The notes: a model not told the origin generated them from the sequence alone. Numbered from the stretch's first letter, positions 1 through 13,728 are shown. The stretch is 64,000 nucleotides of DNA from Nectonema munidae (GCA_030549495.1 JAUIRK010000969.1:248001-312000); one strand, 5' to 3'. Made by a program: numbers and translations.

Positions 1-399
1 GAATCATATCCCTTCAAATTTTGTGACTTTTCCTAAAATCGCTAGCTGCATCTTTTGAAACCATTTTCATGGTAGTTGAATGACCCCTTCATGTTCAAAA
101 CTGTCAATCAAAATCAAAAATTAAAATTTTTCAGCAAAATTTTGACATTATCTGTACTTAACCTTATAACTTAGGATCTATATTATATAATACACTGAAA
201 ATTTATAATTATCTACAGTTTGGAACGCATAACACTTTATATATTTAATTTTTTCAATAATCATGGCTACTTTTTAGAAAATGTCAATGAAAATTTTGAT
301 TGATCAAAAATATATCTAATAAAATATACCTTTAAATTTTACATAAAATATATGTTTTTATACTAAATCGGTCATGCTGTTTTCATTTCTGGACTCATT

Positions 400-1900
400 T
401 TTTACATTTAGGATTTGAAAATACCTATAAGTAGTAATCAAATTTGCGGTTTACTTCTGAAAATTGTCTCCAAAAACATTCCTTCACATTTTACATAAAA
501 TATATGCGTTATACTAAATCGGCCATGATGGTTTCATTTCTGGACTCATTTTTTACGTTTAGGATGTGAAAATACCTATAAGTGTCAATCAAATTTACGG
601 TTTACTTCTAAAAATTGTCTCCAAAACATTCATTCAAATTTTACAATGAAATATATGTGTTATACTAAATCGGCCATGCTGGTTTCATTTCTGGACTCAT
701 TTTTTACGTTTAGGATGTGAAAATACCTATAAGTGTTAATCAAATTTGCGGTTTACTTCTAAAAATTTTCTCCAAAAACATTCATTCAAATTTTACAATG
801 AAATATATGTTTTATACCAAATCAACCATGCTGTTTTCATTTCTGAACTCATTTTTCATATTTAGAGGTTTTAAAATATCAGTCAAAATTTGCGGTTTAC
901 TTCAAAAAGCTATCTCCAAAAATATTCTCTCAATTTTACATGAAATATTTGTTTTTGTACCAAATCGATCGTGCTGTTTTCATTTTTGAACTCATTTTTT
1001 ACATTTAGGATTTGAAAATACCTATAAGTATAAATCAAATTTGCGGTTTACTTCTGAAAATTGTCTCCAAAAATATTCTCTTGAAATATATGTTTTTATA
1101 CCAAATCAATCATGCTGTTTCCATTTCTGAACTCATTTTTTACATTTAGGATGTGAAAATACCTATAAGTGTTAATCAAATTTGCGGTTTACTTCTAAAA
1201 TTGTCTACAAAAACATTCATTCAAATTTTACAATTAAATATATGTTTTTATACCAAATCAACCATGCTAGTTTCATTTATGGACTCAATTTTTGCAGTTT
1301 GAATTTGAAAATACATATAAGTATCAATTAAATTTGCGTTTAGTTCTAAAATTTGTTTTTATAGCAAATAGATCATGATGATTTCATTTCTGAACACAGT
1401 TTTCGCATTTAGAGGTTTTACTGTTAGTGTCAATCAAATTTGCAGTTTATGTCTGAAAACTATATCCCAAAATATTCTCTCTAATTTTACATGAAATATA
1501 TGTTTTTATACCAATTCGACCATGATAATTTTTATTTCTGAAATCATTTTTTGCATTTAGAGGTTTTAAATGTCTGAAAGTGTCAAACAAATTACGTCTA
1601 ATGTCTACAGAAATATTTTTGAAATTTAAATAAAATATCTGTTTTTATGCTAAATGGAAGATGCTGGTTTCATTTTTGGACTCACATTTGGCATTTATGG
1701 TTTTAAAATATCTGAAAGCTTGAATCAGATTTGCGGTTTACTTCTAGATACTGTCTTCAAAAATATTTACAAAAAAATAAAATATCTCTTTTATACCAAA
1801 TCGACTATGCTTATTTTATTTCTGTACTGGATTTTGGATAATACGGTTAAAAAATATCTCGAAGTGGCAATTGAATTAGTAATGTATGCCTGAAAATCAG
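400..1900 (-). repeat. Tandem array (i) of ~150-bp units in E1
   Basis: A motif AATTTGCGGTTTACTTCT recurs at about 441, 592, 743, 887, 1038, 1179 and 1331, giving a spacing of 141-152 bp. Further, more diverged units follow to about 1900. Each unit also carries a conserved block of the type ATATGTTTTTATACCAAATC. Short open frames inside it are by-products of the repeat. Confidence 0.9.
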
Positions 1901-2989
1901 TTCCGTAAAAAAATTTCAAAAAATGGCTGCATATTAGGTTTATAGTAAAAATTTACTTTTTTTTTTGTATATTTTGCCTTATAATACTTTCTACAATCAT
2001 CTTGAGTATGAAATATTTATTAAAAAAAATAAAACGTATTATATAATCTTTTGAAAATTTGTATGAGAGAAGGAACCAAGTTGAAAACTAATTGAAAAGA
2101 GAACATGTGATCAAAACAAATAATTAAAAAAAAATAGGTATCTTTACTAAATGGAAGATCTACCATGTTCTAATGAACTAGGAAGTGGTTTAATTATATA
2201 CTTCAAAAAAGATTTTGACTGTCAAAAAGAAGTTCCTCTTTTAAAAATGAAAAATATTTAAATCTATAGCTTATCATCTAGGATTACAGTTAACATTTAG
2301 CTAAGATGGGTAGGAAATCTGAAAATTTAGAATAGGTCAGATTTATCAAAAATGGCACAGATGCCAATGTGTGAGAATTTAGGGACTATCAAGATATTTT
2401 TAATTTAAATTGAATTTGTCCATCTTTTTCCTTTTGTGTCAAAGAAGTAATTTTTTAGATGAAGAACGTTGACAACTTTTTGTAATTGAACAATCAACAT
2501 CACGAATGATTCATCAGAAAAAAACATTTGAAATGAGATTGGTTGACAAATATTCAGGCCTGAGAGGAAAAAAGTAATTTTATCCTTATAAAAAAATTTT
2601 CGAACACACATTGAAGAATATAAATTTCTAATGAAAAAAGAGCTACCAAGAAAAGATCATCATAGAATGAATACCAAAATTACATACTGTAAATTATAAT
2701 ATGACGTAGAGACTATGAGCCGATAACGAATTTGTAGCCAAAAAGATGGAGATCCTATCGAGTTACATAAGTTAAGTGAATTAAACACCTAAAGTTGGTT
2801 TATTAAATAAATTAAGAAAATAATTACCAGAGAAAACTGCAAGTAGAAGTTATTTTTATGTTTATATATTTGACATTGATTTACAGGTTAAACGATTTTT
2901 TGACAGGTTTTATTGATTTCATAAAAAATTAACATCACCATTAAATTCTGCATACTTGAAATGTATAAAAAACTTTAAAAGAATTAAAA

Positions 2990-4370
2990 TTTTAATTTTG
3001 ACATGGGCTGTCATATTTAAATTATTTTGTCAGGTTTGACTAATATTTATAATAAAAAAAAAGGAATATAACCAGTAAACACAGCCTACTTGAAAATGGG
3101 TATATGTGTGTAAAATGCCATGCACGGTAAACTTCATAACGTCTCTATACTTTCTATTAAACGAAATTCTCTAATTCAAAAAACCGTGTCTGATCCTTTC
3201 TTTTTGGGATAAATCAATTTTTTGACAGTTTTGATTGATTTTTATTTAAAAAATGAATATCATCACTGAATTACGCATGCTTAAAAATGGGTATATATGT
3301 GTAAAAAACTTTATATTATTACTTAGATAAAAAGTTTCTTTTTAAGATGAGCTGTCATATATAAATCAATGCTTTGATAACTTTAATTGATTTTTATAAA
3401 AAAAAATGAATATCACCTCTGAATTCAGCATGCTTGAAAATAGGTGTATATGTGTAAAAAACATTATATATTTATTTAGATAAAAAGTTTCTTTTTTGAG
3501 ATGAGCTGTCATATGTATATCACTTTTTTGACAGGTTTGAATGATTTTCATAAAAATGAATATTACCACTGAATTCAGCATATTTGAAAATGGGTATACA
3601 TGTGTAAAAAACTTTATATACTTATCTAGATAAAAAGTTCCTTTTTGAGATGAGCTGTCACTTTTAGATCAATTTTTTGACAGGTTTGATTGATTTTCAT
3701 AAAAAATGAATATCACCACTGAATTCAGCATATTTGAAAATGGGTATACTTGTGCAAAAACTTTATATACTAATTTAGATAAAAAGTTCCTTTTTGAGAT
3801 GAGCTATCACATTTAGATCAATTTTTTGACAGGTTTGATTGATTTTCATAAAAAATGAATATCACCACTGAATTCAGCATATTTGAAAATGGGTATAAAT
3901 GTGTAAAAAACTTTATAAACTTATTTAGATAAAAAGTTCCTTTTTGAGATGAGCTGTCACATTTAGATCAATTTTTTGACAGGTTTAATTGATTTTCATA
4001 AAAAATGAATATCACCACTGAATTCAGCATATTTGAAAATGGGTATACATTTGTAAAAAACTTTATATACTTATTTAGATAAAAAGTTCCTTTTTGAGAT
4101 GAGCTGTCAAATTTAGATCAATTTTTTGGCAGGTTTGATTGATTTTCATAAAAAAATGAATATCACCACTATTCAGCATATTTGAAAATGGGTATACATG
4201 CGTAAAAAACTTTATATAATTATTTAAATACAAAGTTCCTTTTTGAGATGAGCTGTCAAATATAAATCAATTTTTTGACAGGTTTGATTGATTTTGATAA
4301 AAAATGGACATCACCACTGAATTCAGCATGGTTGAAATATATATGTAACATCAAAAATATTTATAAAAAC
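2990..4370 (-). repeat. Tandem array (ii) of ~150-bp units in E1
   Basis: The string GATGAGCTGTCA or a close variant starts at 3346, 3500, 3649, 3798, 3948, 4098 and 4247, a period of 149-154 bp. Each unit contains TTTTTTGACAGGTTTGATTG, AATATCACCACTGAATTCAG and GAAAATGGGTATACATGTGT. Units between 3500 and 4250 are very similar to each other; those before 3300 are diverged. One diverged unit contains an extra ~90-bp module (3110-3197), described among the findings. Confidence 0.92.
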
Positions 4371-4456
4371 TTATTAATATCTGAGAAAAATAGGGAGGCA
4401 CTTTACGTCCCCCAGCACTTGAGCGGACAAATTTTGCCCAGCACTAATATGGTTAA

Positions 4457-7400
4457 AAGGTTTTATTTAACTAATTAACTGACTAGTTAGTTCACTAACC
4501 TTTTTATAATAAATTTTTTAGTGATATTTTTATTTAACATTTTTATATTAAAAATTGGATGGGCGGTGGGAGGGAGATAATCAAAGAGTAGTACCAAATA
4601 CGCCAGATTTTTGGCATTAGAGCAGAGATACAAATTATTTGTATTAAAATATGATTAATGAAAATGCAATACACATATCATACGCTTTAAATGTAAAACT
4701 CGTTGCTACACTTTGTCTGCTTATTTTGCATGCTTATATAAATCCAGTTTTCGGCTTTTCTGTAGTTTTCTTAGAACATTTAAGAAGGGCAGAATCCTCC
4801 TAGCCCCTCACTTAACTGCACATGGTTTATATGTCAGTGTAAAAACTAGTGATTTGTTGTAAAACAGCATTTTGCACACGCACAGCAAAGTACACGATCC
4901 CAGTCCCAACCGTATTTCACACATTTTAAATTCTTCGTTTAATTCAAAATCGAGTAAGTCAAAGTTCCGAAAACTCAAAGTAATTGATTTTGATATCAAC
5001 TTGCGTCTATTGAACTTCCGTTAACTTGAGTTCGAACTTCAATTATTTTCTCAATAATAGTTTTCAATGGTTTGGGTAAATTGCAGTCCATCGTGTTGCT
5101 AAATAATTATAATGCTTTGAAAAGTTTCAGTGACAAATCAATAGAAGTCTGAGGTTCACATTCATTTGGTTGTGGAACATTTGTAGCACTAATAAATTGC
5201 TTCGGTTTATTTAAATATGATCTATTTATTACGAGTTTTAGACTGGAAAGCCCGTTGACACATTTTCTATGTAATTTGTCGCATGTTTGGATATATTGGT
5301 TCTTGTTCTTTTTTATTATAAAATATAAGATATTCAAAATAACTTTTTCTCAAATGTTGCTCCCTTAAATTTGTGTATTGTCAGTTCCAAGAAGAGTCAT
5401 GATCAAAAAGGTATTTATTTAACAAAATTAAGAACATCGTACTACCTGACACTGCGACTTCGCTTAACCTAAACTCGAAATGTTTTGATGGGTCCTCAGG
5501 ATTTAGAGTTTTCGGGAGTTTACTGGCTTTAAAAAATGAAAAGTTCCCCAAATAGGTTGAGCTCAGCATCCGGCTTAGGCAAGTTGCCACGCCCTTCAAA
5601 CAAAAAAGAAAAAACAACTTTGTTATATTTATATTAACTGCCTAGATGAGTTTTTGGATTTGCTGAGCACACAAATTATTCTCTACTTCTGATTTGCAAT
5701 GCCTGATAAAAAAGATGAATGTTTCGGAGAATGAAAGGATAAATGAAATTAATCGATGCAATTTTAGATTTTGGCAGGATTTATGAGGCCATACACTTTT
5801 ATATAAGAAAACATACATCATATTTCAAGTATGTTTCTGCAGCAACAAATTATTATGCATTGCCTATTATTTACACGTACGCATTTTTCCTATAATTTGT
5901 ATGTTCTACTTGTTACTAGGACTCGTGGTCGTATTTTGTGCCTTTGGATTGAGAGTCGTATTCGCAAAAATATTATTGCCCCATTCTTATATATCTTGCA
6001 TAAGTATATCTTGTTTGTGAAGAGTGCAAAATCATTTGATTAACTATCATACGATCATTTGAGATTTTATTTATATATTCACACACAATCTTAAGGTAAC
6101 CTTGAACAATCTAGGCATCTATCAGAGGAATATATTTAGTTGATTGAATTAATTTCATTAGTTATAGTAGATTTAATTTGGTTCTATACGAGAAGTTGGT
6201 CGAGTGAACTTACAATATATGAAATTATCTCAAGTGGTTATACCCACTTTCAATATTTTGGAAAATATAATTATTTTATTTTAAATTATTAATATAGAAT
6301 ATTCTCTATCTTTTAATTCCAGTAATCTAAAAATCCTAAGAAGGGGGCTATATATCCCAAATGTTTATGTTTAGCCACTGAAACAAATATATATTATGGG
6401 ATCAAAGCTAAGTTGAAATGAAATTTGACGAAATTTCTGTTTAAGTCAAATAAATTTGAAACAAATAAAGCAGTGATTCCAAAAGTGGGAGGGGAAATAA
6501 GAAATTTGGGAAGGTGAGAAAAACTTCTGATCTAGTGAATAAAATTTTTTCAAAATGTCCTTTCGTTTAGTACATTTTCAACTTCACGAAAAAAGTTTGT
6601 GAAACGCAAAAATTGAGCACGATAGTTTCATCAAACCCAGAAAATTTTTTGCTTTCTTAAGATGCTTGCATTTTTCCATCCATCTTCCCCCTCCCCCGCG
6701 CTGATATCTAAAAAAGCACATACGCGCAAACCTCACATTCTGGAAAAGTGAAGAGGAACTTTGAATAATAACATTTTGGCGATTTGTTTCCGAGAATCTC
6801 TTTACATGTGTCGCCGGTGTAGCGAACGCAATTCATGATGACGACGATGATGATGACGAAGATGAAATGAATGCACGTAATAACTACATGTTGCGCCTCC
6901 AACTCGGCACATCATTTTGCGGGGATAAGAAAAGTATCGATCTCAAAGTATGTATGCCATATAAACAACACACACCTACTTATGTATCAATCAATCAAAC
7001 GCATCATGACCACATTCATTTGCTCAATCCTTTATTGCGTTTATTATTATTGCCAATACTGGTTCTTTCTCCTCTTATGTGTACTCTGATGATGATCATT
7101 CATAGCCTTTCGTCAATAATTATCTTTCTTGCCGGTGGTAGCGTTTGAGGTACCACGGTGTTGTTGCAACGCTTTTTTCAAAGTAAGAAGAGTTTTCTTT
7201 CCTTTCTTTGAGATAGTTATTATAATTTTTTTCCAATAGATCTTTGTGTCTTTGATAATTGCGGCTATCAGCGAAGTTGTCAGTTGGGCGATGTCCGTAC
7301 TAATCTAATCCTTAATTTAATCGAGTTTACATTTTCGGTAACCCTGTGTTGAACATGATTCTGAAAATAAACATTTTAAGTCAATAATAATACCATTTTT

Positions 7401-8525
7401 TTGGTATTATTTTACTTTGGTGTTCTGTGAATTAAAAAAAATTTCAAGCCATTATTTATTGTTTTGATGGCAATTAAACTATACATTTTTCACCGTAGTT
7501 TATTTGGTTGATATATATTACTAAAATTCGATATCATACATAAAACTAACTCATTTGATTTAAAAAAATTTTAGAACAAATTAAGAAGTATTAAAGTTTT
7601 TGATTGACTTAACCGTAAAGTAGGACATTACCCATTTTTTTATCATGAAATTGCTTTTATGCTAAAAAACTTGATAAAATTGTGAATAAAAATATACTTA
7701 TCTCGCCTCCCTTTTTTCAATGAACAAGGTCTTCACTCAAAGCGGTAAACATTTGTCTTTTAGATTAACTCTGAAAATCATATTTTGAATAATTTATTTC
7801 TGTTATGTTTAACCTCGCTTTCGTTAATAAAAGCCAATTGAAACATGGCCCGAATTTATCGAGAAAAATTCCCTTGATTTTTTTGGATCTAATAACCGTG
7901 ATCTTACGCTAATGACGTATCAAGTGGTCTTTTTATTTTGCGTAACTTTAGGTACTTCTATTGCTTGTTTTTGGCTTTTTGAAGTGTCATTACAATTTTT
8001 AATGTGCGCCCAAATTAACACCGGTCCCGAATGACATTTGGGCTTACTATAATTCCTTCTATATCTTAACATCTAAAACCGTCTATTCTATGCTATTATT
8101 ATATTAATAATTATAAATTGGATATACTTAGTCTTAATTTTAATTGAAGAAAGGTTTTGTTAAAAAAACACACATAAATAAAATTTATAAAGTAAGGAAA
8201 AATTTTAACTGTATGTTTAATTTGCAAAAATAAAGGATCTAATGGAATTTCAAAAAGGGTGCGTTTGAATTGCAAAAAGGTGTAACGGAAGGGCGCGACG
8301 GAACTAAAAATGGTATATTTTATGTTGTTATATTAACTCCGTAAAACTTAACAACGGGAATTTGTTTTTCACATTCCTTATAATTTCGTTGTTACATTGA
8401 TTTTTTAAAATCTTCTGATTCGATTAATAAAGGTTGACTAGTTTATTTTTAATTGGAATTTGAAAACAAAATTTATTCTTGACTGCCTCTACTCGAATTT
8501 TATTTCTGGAAAATTGTTATCTTTA
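4457..8525. other. Intergenic, no gene recognised
   Basis: AT-rich sequence with no open frame that resembles a protein I know. 4920-5530 may hold an old Tigger remnant (separate entry). There is a short GAT/GAC-rich stretch near 6835-6865. The frames at 5831-6043 and 6867-7148 look like chance openings. Confidence 0.5.
4920..5530. mobile_element. Possible decayed Tigger/pogo-type remnant
   Basis: The region carries repeated phrases such as TTAACTTGAGTTCGAACTTC (about 5021-5040) and, in the opposite sense, TTCGAGTTTAGGTTAAGCG near 5470. These resemble the subterminal repeats of pogo/Tigger elements. No transposase motif is left. The assignment is by general resemblance only. Confidence 0.3.
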
Positions 8526-8794
8526 GGGTTGCCAGATGTCTTGTTTTTCCAGGATTCTCACACTTTTTACATCGCCAGGGGAATCCCCTAGGAATTTTGC
8601 GAATTCCGGTGATCTCATATGCCAAAAAATGTTTGGAAAAATTTAGCTCCAACTGTGATTGTTTATCCTTTTTTTTTTTAGTTTACAAAATCATATTCAA
8701 ATTACTTATTTTTGTTAGAAATTCAAAATTATATTCTTTACTTTTTTCAATACAATTTTTGTTCCGGTTTGATAATTTAAAAATCTGGTAACCC
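8526..8794. mobile_element. MITE with 12-bp inverted ends and TA flanks
   Basis: The left end GGGTTGCCAGAT and the right end ATCTGGTAACCC are inverted copies with one mismatch. Both ends are directly flanked by TA (8524-8525 and 8795-8796). The 269-bp interior has no coding capacity. TA target and size suggest a Tc1/mariner-type MITE. Confidence 0.65.
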
Positions 8795-8796
8795 TA

Positions 8797-10023
8797 GTGT
8801 TAGCATTAAGTTCTGGATCCGGCCTTGTCAACCGAGGGCCATATGGTCTTATTAGGGCTATTGAAGAGTTTTTAAGGTCATATTAATGTAAATATCTTAA
8901 ATAAAATGTTAATAAAATTATTGAAAATTTTTGGAAAAGGAAAAGTCACTAATTATTTTTTTGTATACCCTAAAAGATGTTTTTAGCTAAAGTGTTATCA
9001 TAACTTGCGAATTATAATATTATCCCTCATAAAACCGGCCTGGTATAAAAAACGTTGAGAGCTTTGCTCTAAGGCAATGGTCGGGCAATAATAATAATTA
9101 TTAGTTGTTTGGAGTGTACGTAGTTTTTATCCTGTGGATCAGTTCTATGAAAATATTAAAAGCAGGCCTTTTATTATTGTAAGAAAGTCGTTACTAATAC
9201 TCATTTGCCATTAAAATTAAAAAAAAACTAATCAAAGACATATGGTTAAGAAAGATTTTTCAATCATTTGTTCTATTCTCCACTGCCTTTGTGGATAATG
9301 GCAATAATACAGTGGGTGATTTTGAAAGGGTTGCATCAAGTAGTAGTCATGTGGTTTGTATTCTTTTACTAGTAATCAAGAGATGTATGCAGTTTGCTAA
9401 GTTAGTCAGTGTATCAAGGTTTATGTCTCATGTTTCATATAAATGTTTTGTCGCTTATTAACCTTGTTCATTTCCATTATTTTCAAATAAACAGTCTGGC
9501 ATTTCAGTCCCTTTCTTAATTTATTATTTTTTTTTATTTGTCTTTGTTCAGTTATTTTCTAGCTTTTTCAATTTTTTCAAATTCTTTTTTTTAATTTCAA
9601 AATCGAGCGAGTGCCATTAAAATGGACAGATTTTACTTTTACTAACTGAATAAATGTGTAGAGACTGAAGATAAATATAAGATGTTTGTTTGCTTTTCTA
9701 TGTTAGTAATCTGGTTTGCTAACATTTCCTTGTTAGCAATTTTAAATTTTTAAGTGGCAGTACAGAGTAATAATCAATCCATCTAACCAGTTTATTTGAT
9801 ATGAACCAGGCCTGTTGACAATTGCACTGTCCGACAATTTTAAACTTTTGAAAAAATACATAAACCGCTATAACATTTTTCAGTAAATTTTGATGTGCTG
9901 ATCACGAAAATAAAAACGAAAACTTTCCATGACGTCACAATTTTTTGTAAATTTAAAAAATATCATATGTACTGTTATTTTATTGAAAAGTTAAAAAAAC
10001 TAGGGAAGTAAAAATTGATTCAT
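8797..10023. other. Intergenic, no gene recognised
   Basis: AT-rich. A stretch near 8810-8870 (GGATCCGGCCTTGTCAACCG) looks like a degraded DNA-transposon end, but I found no convincing partner end. Nothing else stands out. Confidence 0.4.
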
Positions 10024-11340
10024 TCATGGAAAACAAGATAAAATGGTAGGTTTTTTAATCCTGCTCTTTTTTTTTCTTTTATATGAAGTTTCTGGGAGCT
10101 CTCTTTTTAGGTTCCAACAGAAATCAGCTAACATAGCGGGGCTCCATTTCCTTTGTATCTGGTTTCCATCATGCAATTTGCTGATGGGACCTTTCTCCGT
10201 CTTCATCACTCACATCTGCTGCGTTTTTCGGGAAAAGGATAGGTGCGAGTGCAAGAAATGTAATTTCAAGGACATTTTACATCCTAGTTTGTGGTAGGAA
10301 TCAATTAAGCTTTCAACCAAGATTTCCCTCTCAGATTCTTGATGTTTCCCTAAAAGGCCATTGCAAACATTTTTGAACGAAACCCAGGCATTCAGCTTCT
10401 TTTCATCCATTTGTAATTCAAAATGTTGATCAAAAAATAGTTTGCGTATTTGAGGGACTACAAATATGTCTTCTTTTATTTTCGCATCACTTATTTTTGG
10501 GGAAATTTTTTTCAGGTACAAAAACATGGCTTTTCATGAATTTATGGCCTTTGTGAATTGTTTCATCAGCCCTAGCTTTTTATATGCAAAGGTGGTAAAA
10601 TAACCTTTTCTTTTTTAACTAGCGGTTGATTTATAACATTGCAAGATCTCGGAATAATGCAAACCCTTGGCGGCCATTCTGTACGAACATAATATTCGGC
10701 TCTGGCTCGGCTCTCTATAGAAACTGAAGGCAGTTTGTTTCCTGTGTAACAAAACTGCCTTTATACTAGAAAGAGAGCCATCGATGAACATCCTCCATTC
10801 TGTGACCTCATACTTTATTTCGAGAGCGTTGAATTGTTGTTACAAAATGTTAAATTGTTCTCTAAAGAAAAAAACTTCTCCAAGTCTTCAGAGGGCTTTT
10901 TGAATGCTATCAGGCGAACATCACTTTCAACTAAATTCCATTCTTGAAGTGTAGAAGCGAAAAGCTGACTAGACTCTTTGGTAAGTTTAAGGTCCCGAAC
11001 AAGATCACAAAGGCGAGTTTGATTGATCTTGTGTTTCGGAATCATCAATTGAGTCATCGCTTTCAGAAGAGAACGTTAGTGGTGGATTAGGTACTGGTAT
11101 ATGTTCAGAATGGGGTACCCGTCTTATGGTTTGAATCCAAATTACTAATCTATTCTTTCCTTTTTTTGTTGCAACCTAATTATAAAAAATATATTTAAAT
11201 AAAAGCAACATAAACTAGAAAATCATAAAAACTAACCATCAATATTAGTGATGCAAAAGTAACAATCTGATGAATTATCCTTGGGTTCACGCCATATCAT
11301 CGGTACGCCAAAGCCTTGCAAGAAAAAGAGGAAGAAATTT
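10024..11340 (-). pseudogene. Relic of an unnamed cysteine-rich repeat family, copy a
   Basis: Read from ~11340 down, the pieces match copy d (59115-60877) in order: [12 protein letters not shown] with its CYFC pair, an intron at the same place as in copy d, the LVRDLKLTKESSQL block (10815-11057), EWRMFIDGSL, PPLHIK, then SDAKIKEDIFVVPQIRKL and MSLKLHFLHSHL (10210-10527), and finally MLADFCWNLKRELPETSYK (10024-10209). The N-terminal cysteine cluster and a central stretch present in copy d are absent, and the frame is broken in several places. I recognise this family as an unnamed protein found in many copies in invertebrate genomes, but I do not know its function or its transposon class. It is probably mobile DNA rather than a host gene. 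Confidence 0.75.
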
Positions 11341-13413
11341 ATTTATCAAATTTCATAGATGTTTTGTAAAATATGAAAAATAAAGTAAGAAATGCTAGAA
11401 CACAATGAAACAATGATTTATATGGTGATATTTTTCAAGAGACCATAGAATTGGTTAACGTTTTATCTATAATAAAAACGAAGTACTTTTAAATATAACA
11501 TTAATAGACTGCGTTGTGCAGATATACAAATGTGATCATTGGTCAGAGAAATATAGCACCCATAACTTTCTAATTACTTTTTCGTTATAGAAATTGAAAA
11601 TATTTTTTGATTTAAAATATAAGATAAAGACAACAAGTTGATAATCTGCCATTTTTTTACTAAAAAATGAAAAGCAGACTTCTCAACCCATTCAAATATT
11701 TTTAAGTGTCAAATACTGACAGATGTTAAGAAAATGCACAATATTTATGGGAAAATTAAAAAATATTTGACTCTTGTTGCTAGCTTGGTAATACTGTTGT
11801 GGAGGGGAGTATGTGAGTGAGTGTCGATTTTGATGAACTGCTCTAGCTGCATTCGCTGTTGCTGAATAAGTAAGTGGGAGATGTGGTTTCATCATCACTC
11901 TCTCGAGTGTCCTATCTTCTTTTGTAGAGAATAACTTTCTCTCTGGAAGAGGATTCCTTGCACTGTCAGCTGTGATTAAGTTGGCGTGTCATAAAAATAT
12001 GCTAATGGTCTATCGCATTAAAATTATAAAGGCAAGCCTAAGGCTACTTCATTTCTCAAGACGTCTCGGTGCGAAGTGTCGGCGGAGAAAAACAATGTAA
12101 AATTATTTGCTCAATATTGTATCCAATAACCACGCTGTCAGATCATTGAGTATCGGATAAACGAGGTCTCACTGTATTATCAACGAGTCTTCTAATCATT
12201 TTTATCGAATTAGATTCGTACTTCTCGCTCCAATTTCAAAAAGGCCATAAATTTATATCTAACTTATATGCCGATGTAAAGTCGACCTTCGACCACCTTT
12301 TTGTCTTAAAATTAATCCTCGACTTATACAACGAACTCAAATAACCAAGTTTAAAATATTTTTAACACTAATTTTTGTAAATAAATTTTTTTATATTTTT
12401 TTCAAGTAAACTACTAGATATACAACGTTTAGTTTTATTAAAAAAATTTTTTTTGTATACAATTTTGTAGAAGTCGTTGTACTACTTTTCTATTACCTCT
12501 TGTATATTACACGCATTTTCAATGACTTAGCGCCTAAGAAAAATGACGTTTCATCTCTCCTCTTACTGCTGATTTTGTTTTTCAAAAAATTTAAAAAATA
12601 CTTTACCTCACCAATCAAGAGTGAGGACGCTTTTCACGCGTTCCAATGTAAACATGCTCTGCTCTTTAAAGGCAATTTTGTTAATGCACTTGTGTTCAAC
12701 TCTTAGGTGAGTATAGGTTTTTTTTACATATTATACAAAAACGTGGCAATTTAGAAATGCATTGAAGCCTGCATTATATATACCGAGCAGGACCAAAGAC
12801 CGCCCTATATTTGTGATCTTCCTCACAGAAAGGCCGTGTCATGTAACGATTGTGTTTTGCCCTACTACCAAAATTTATATGTACAAAAAGTTTGCTAAAC
12901 TTGAAATAAAAAAATAAATGCGTGTATTTAAAATGCAGATATTGGTGACGTCATGTCTTATCGAAGGGGGTGTGTGAATCGATGCACTTAAAACAGGAGT
13001 TCCTCTTTAGATGTAACATATTGAACAAAATTAGAAATTGATTTATCCTCAATACTTAGCTGAAATGTTAGATGCTAGTGATGTAACGATCTCAATTTTT
13101 CCGTTGATTCCAATTACATTTTAAAATGACGATACCGATACTAAGCAAATATTTTAAGTATATGAATTTTTAAAATATTTTGTATTAAAATAGTTTCAAA
13201 AATCATAATATAAATTACATTAAAAATAAAAAACTCAATGTATAAAATTAGATATTAAATGTTAATGTAAAAAGATGAGCTTGTCTCCCGTACTTCCAAT
13301 TTTTCTCTTGACTTGTCCACCACAATTAAAACTGGGATATGCTAACACAGGCATGTACATATCCAAAAGATGAAAATCTATGCATCTTGTGATTTTGGAA
13401 GAAAAAGAATTTG
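11341..13413. other. Intergenic with scattered transposon debris
   Basis: No gene recognised. At 12144-12173 the end of a Tigger/pogo-like element is visible: its complement begins CAGTGAGACCTCGTTTATCC and is preceded by a TA. No matching second end was found. Around 13075-13150 the phrase GTGATGTAACGAT resembles hAT-type ends. Confidence 0.4.
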
Positions 13414-13418
13414 AATTG

Positions 13419-13728
13419 TGTGATGAATAGAAAGAATCTGAAAGGCTGGAGCTTTTATTCAACAAATAGCGCGTGAAAAGACATAACTACATATATATAT
13501 ATATATATATATAAGAATTTGCATAGTAAAAGAAAAGTCTATATTAATAGAATAGAAGTATTGTGATGTTCAGAGAAGTGTTAATGACAAATAATTAATG
13601 ACAAAAATAAATATAACTATGACAGATAATTATGGTTAAATGAAAAGATATTATGTGTAAGTTTATAAACAAAAATGATGATAATAGTAATAATGATAAT
13701 AATGAAGAAGGGTTATTTGAATAATACA
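13419..13728 (-). repeat. LTR, downstream copy of the Ty3-type element
   Basis: 310 bp, nearly identical to 16111-16418. It contains a (TA)n run near 13492-13513 and an AT-rich GATAATAGTAATAATGATAA tract near its inner side. Confidence 0.93.

Larger units (their letters stand above)
1..4452 (-). mobile_element. Satellite-bearing non-autonomous piggyBac-like element, copy E1 (cut by window edge)
   Basis: This is the reverse complement of 22762-27281 over essentially its whole length; the first bases of the window match the complement of about 27227, so only ~50 bp lie outside the window. The inner end reads ...GCACTAATATGG followed by TTAA (4453-4456). In E2 the same end is TTAA + CCCTATTAATGCTGGGC. 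A TTAA target site with a CCC-starting terminus is the hallmark of the piggyBac superfamily. No transposase is encoded: the interior is two tandem arrays (about 400-1900 and 2990-4370) around a ~1-kb unique core. A 68-codon frame in the core (2405-2611) differs from its E2 counterpart at only three residues, so the copies are close. Assignment to piggyBac rests on the ends only. Confidence 0.75.

Noticed and set aside
717-1893. Open frames of 79-90 codons in array (i)
   Set aside because: They repeat with the satellite unit and resemble no protein.
2405-2611. 68-codon frame conserved between E1 and E2
   Set aside because: The two elements are near-identical copies, so conservation carries no evidence of selection, and the translation shows no known motif.
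6867-7148. 93-codon frame, with an overlapping 72-codon frame
   Set aside because: No recognisable domain, no splice context, low-complexity content; probably chance.
12500-12706. 68-codon frame with a hydrophobic run
   Set aside because: No homologue recognised, AT-rich, no supporting structure.
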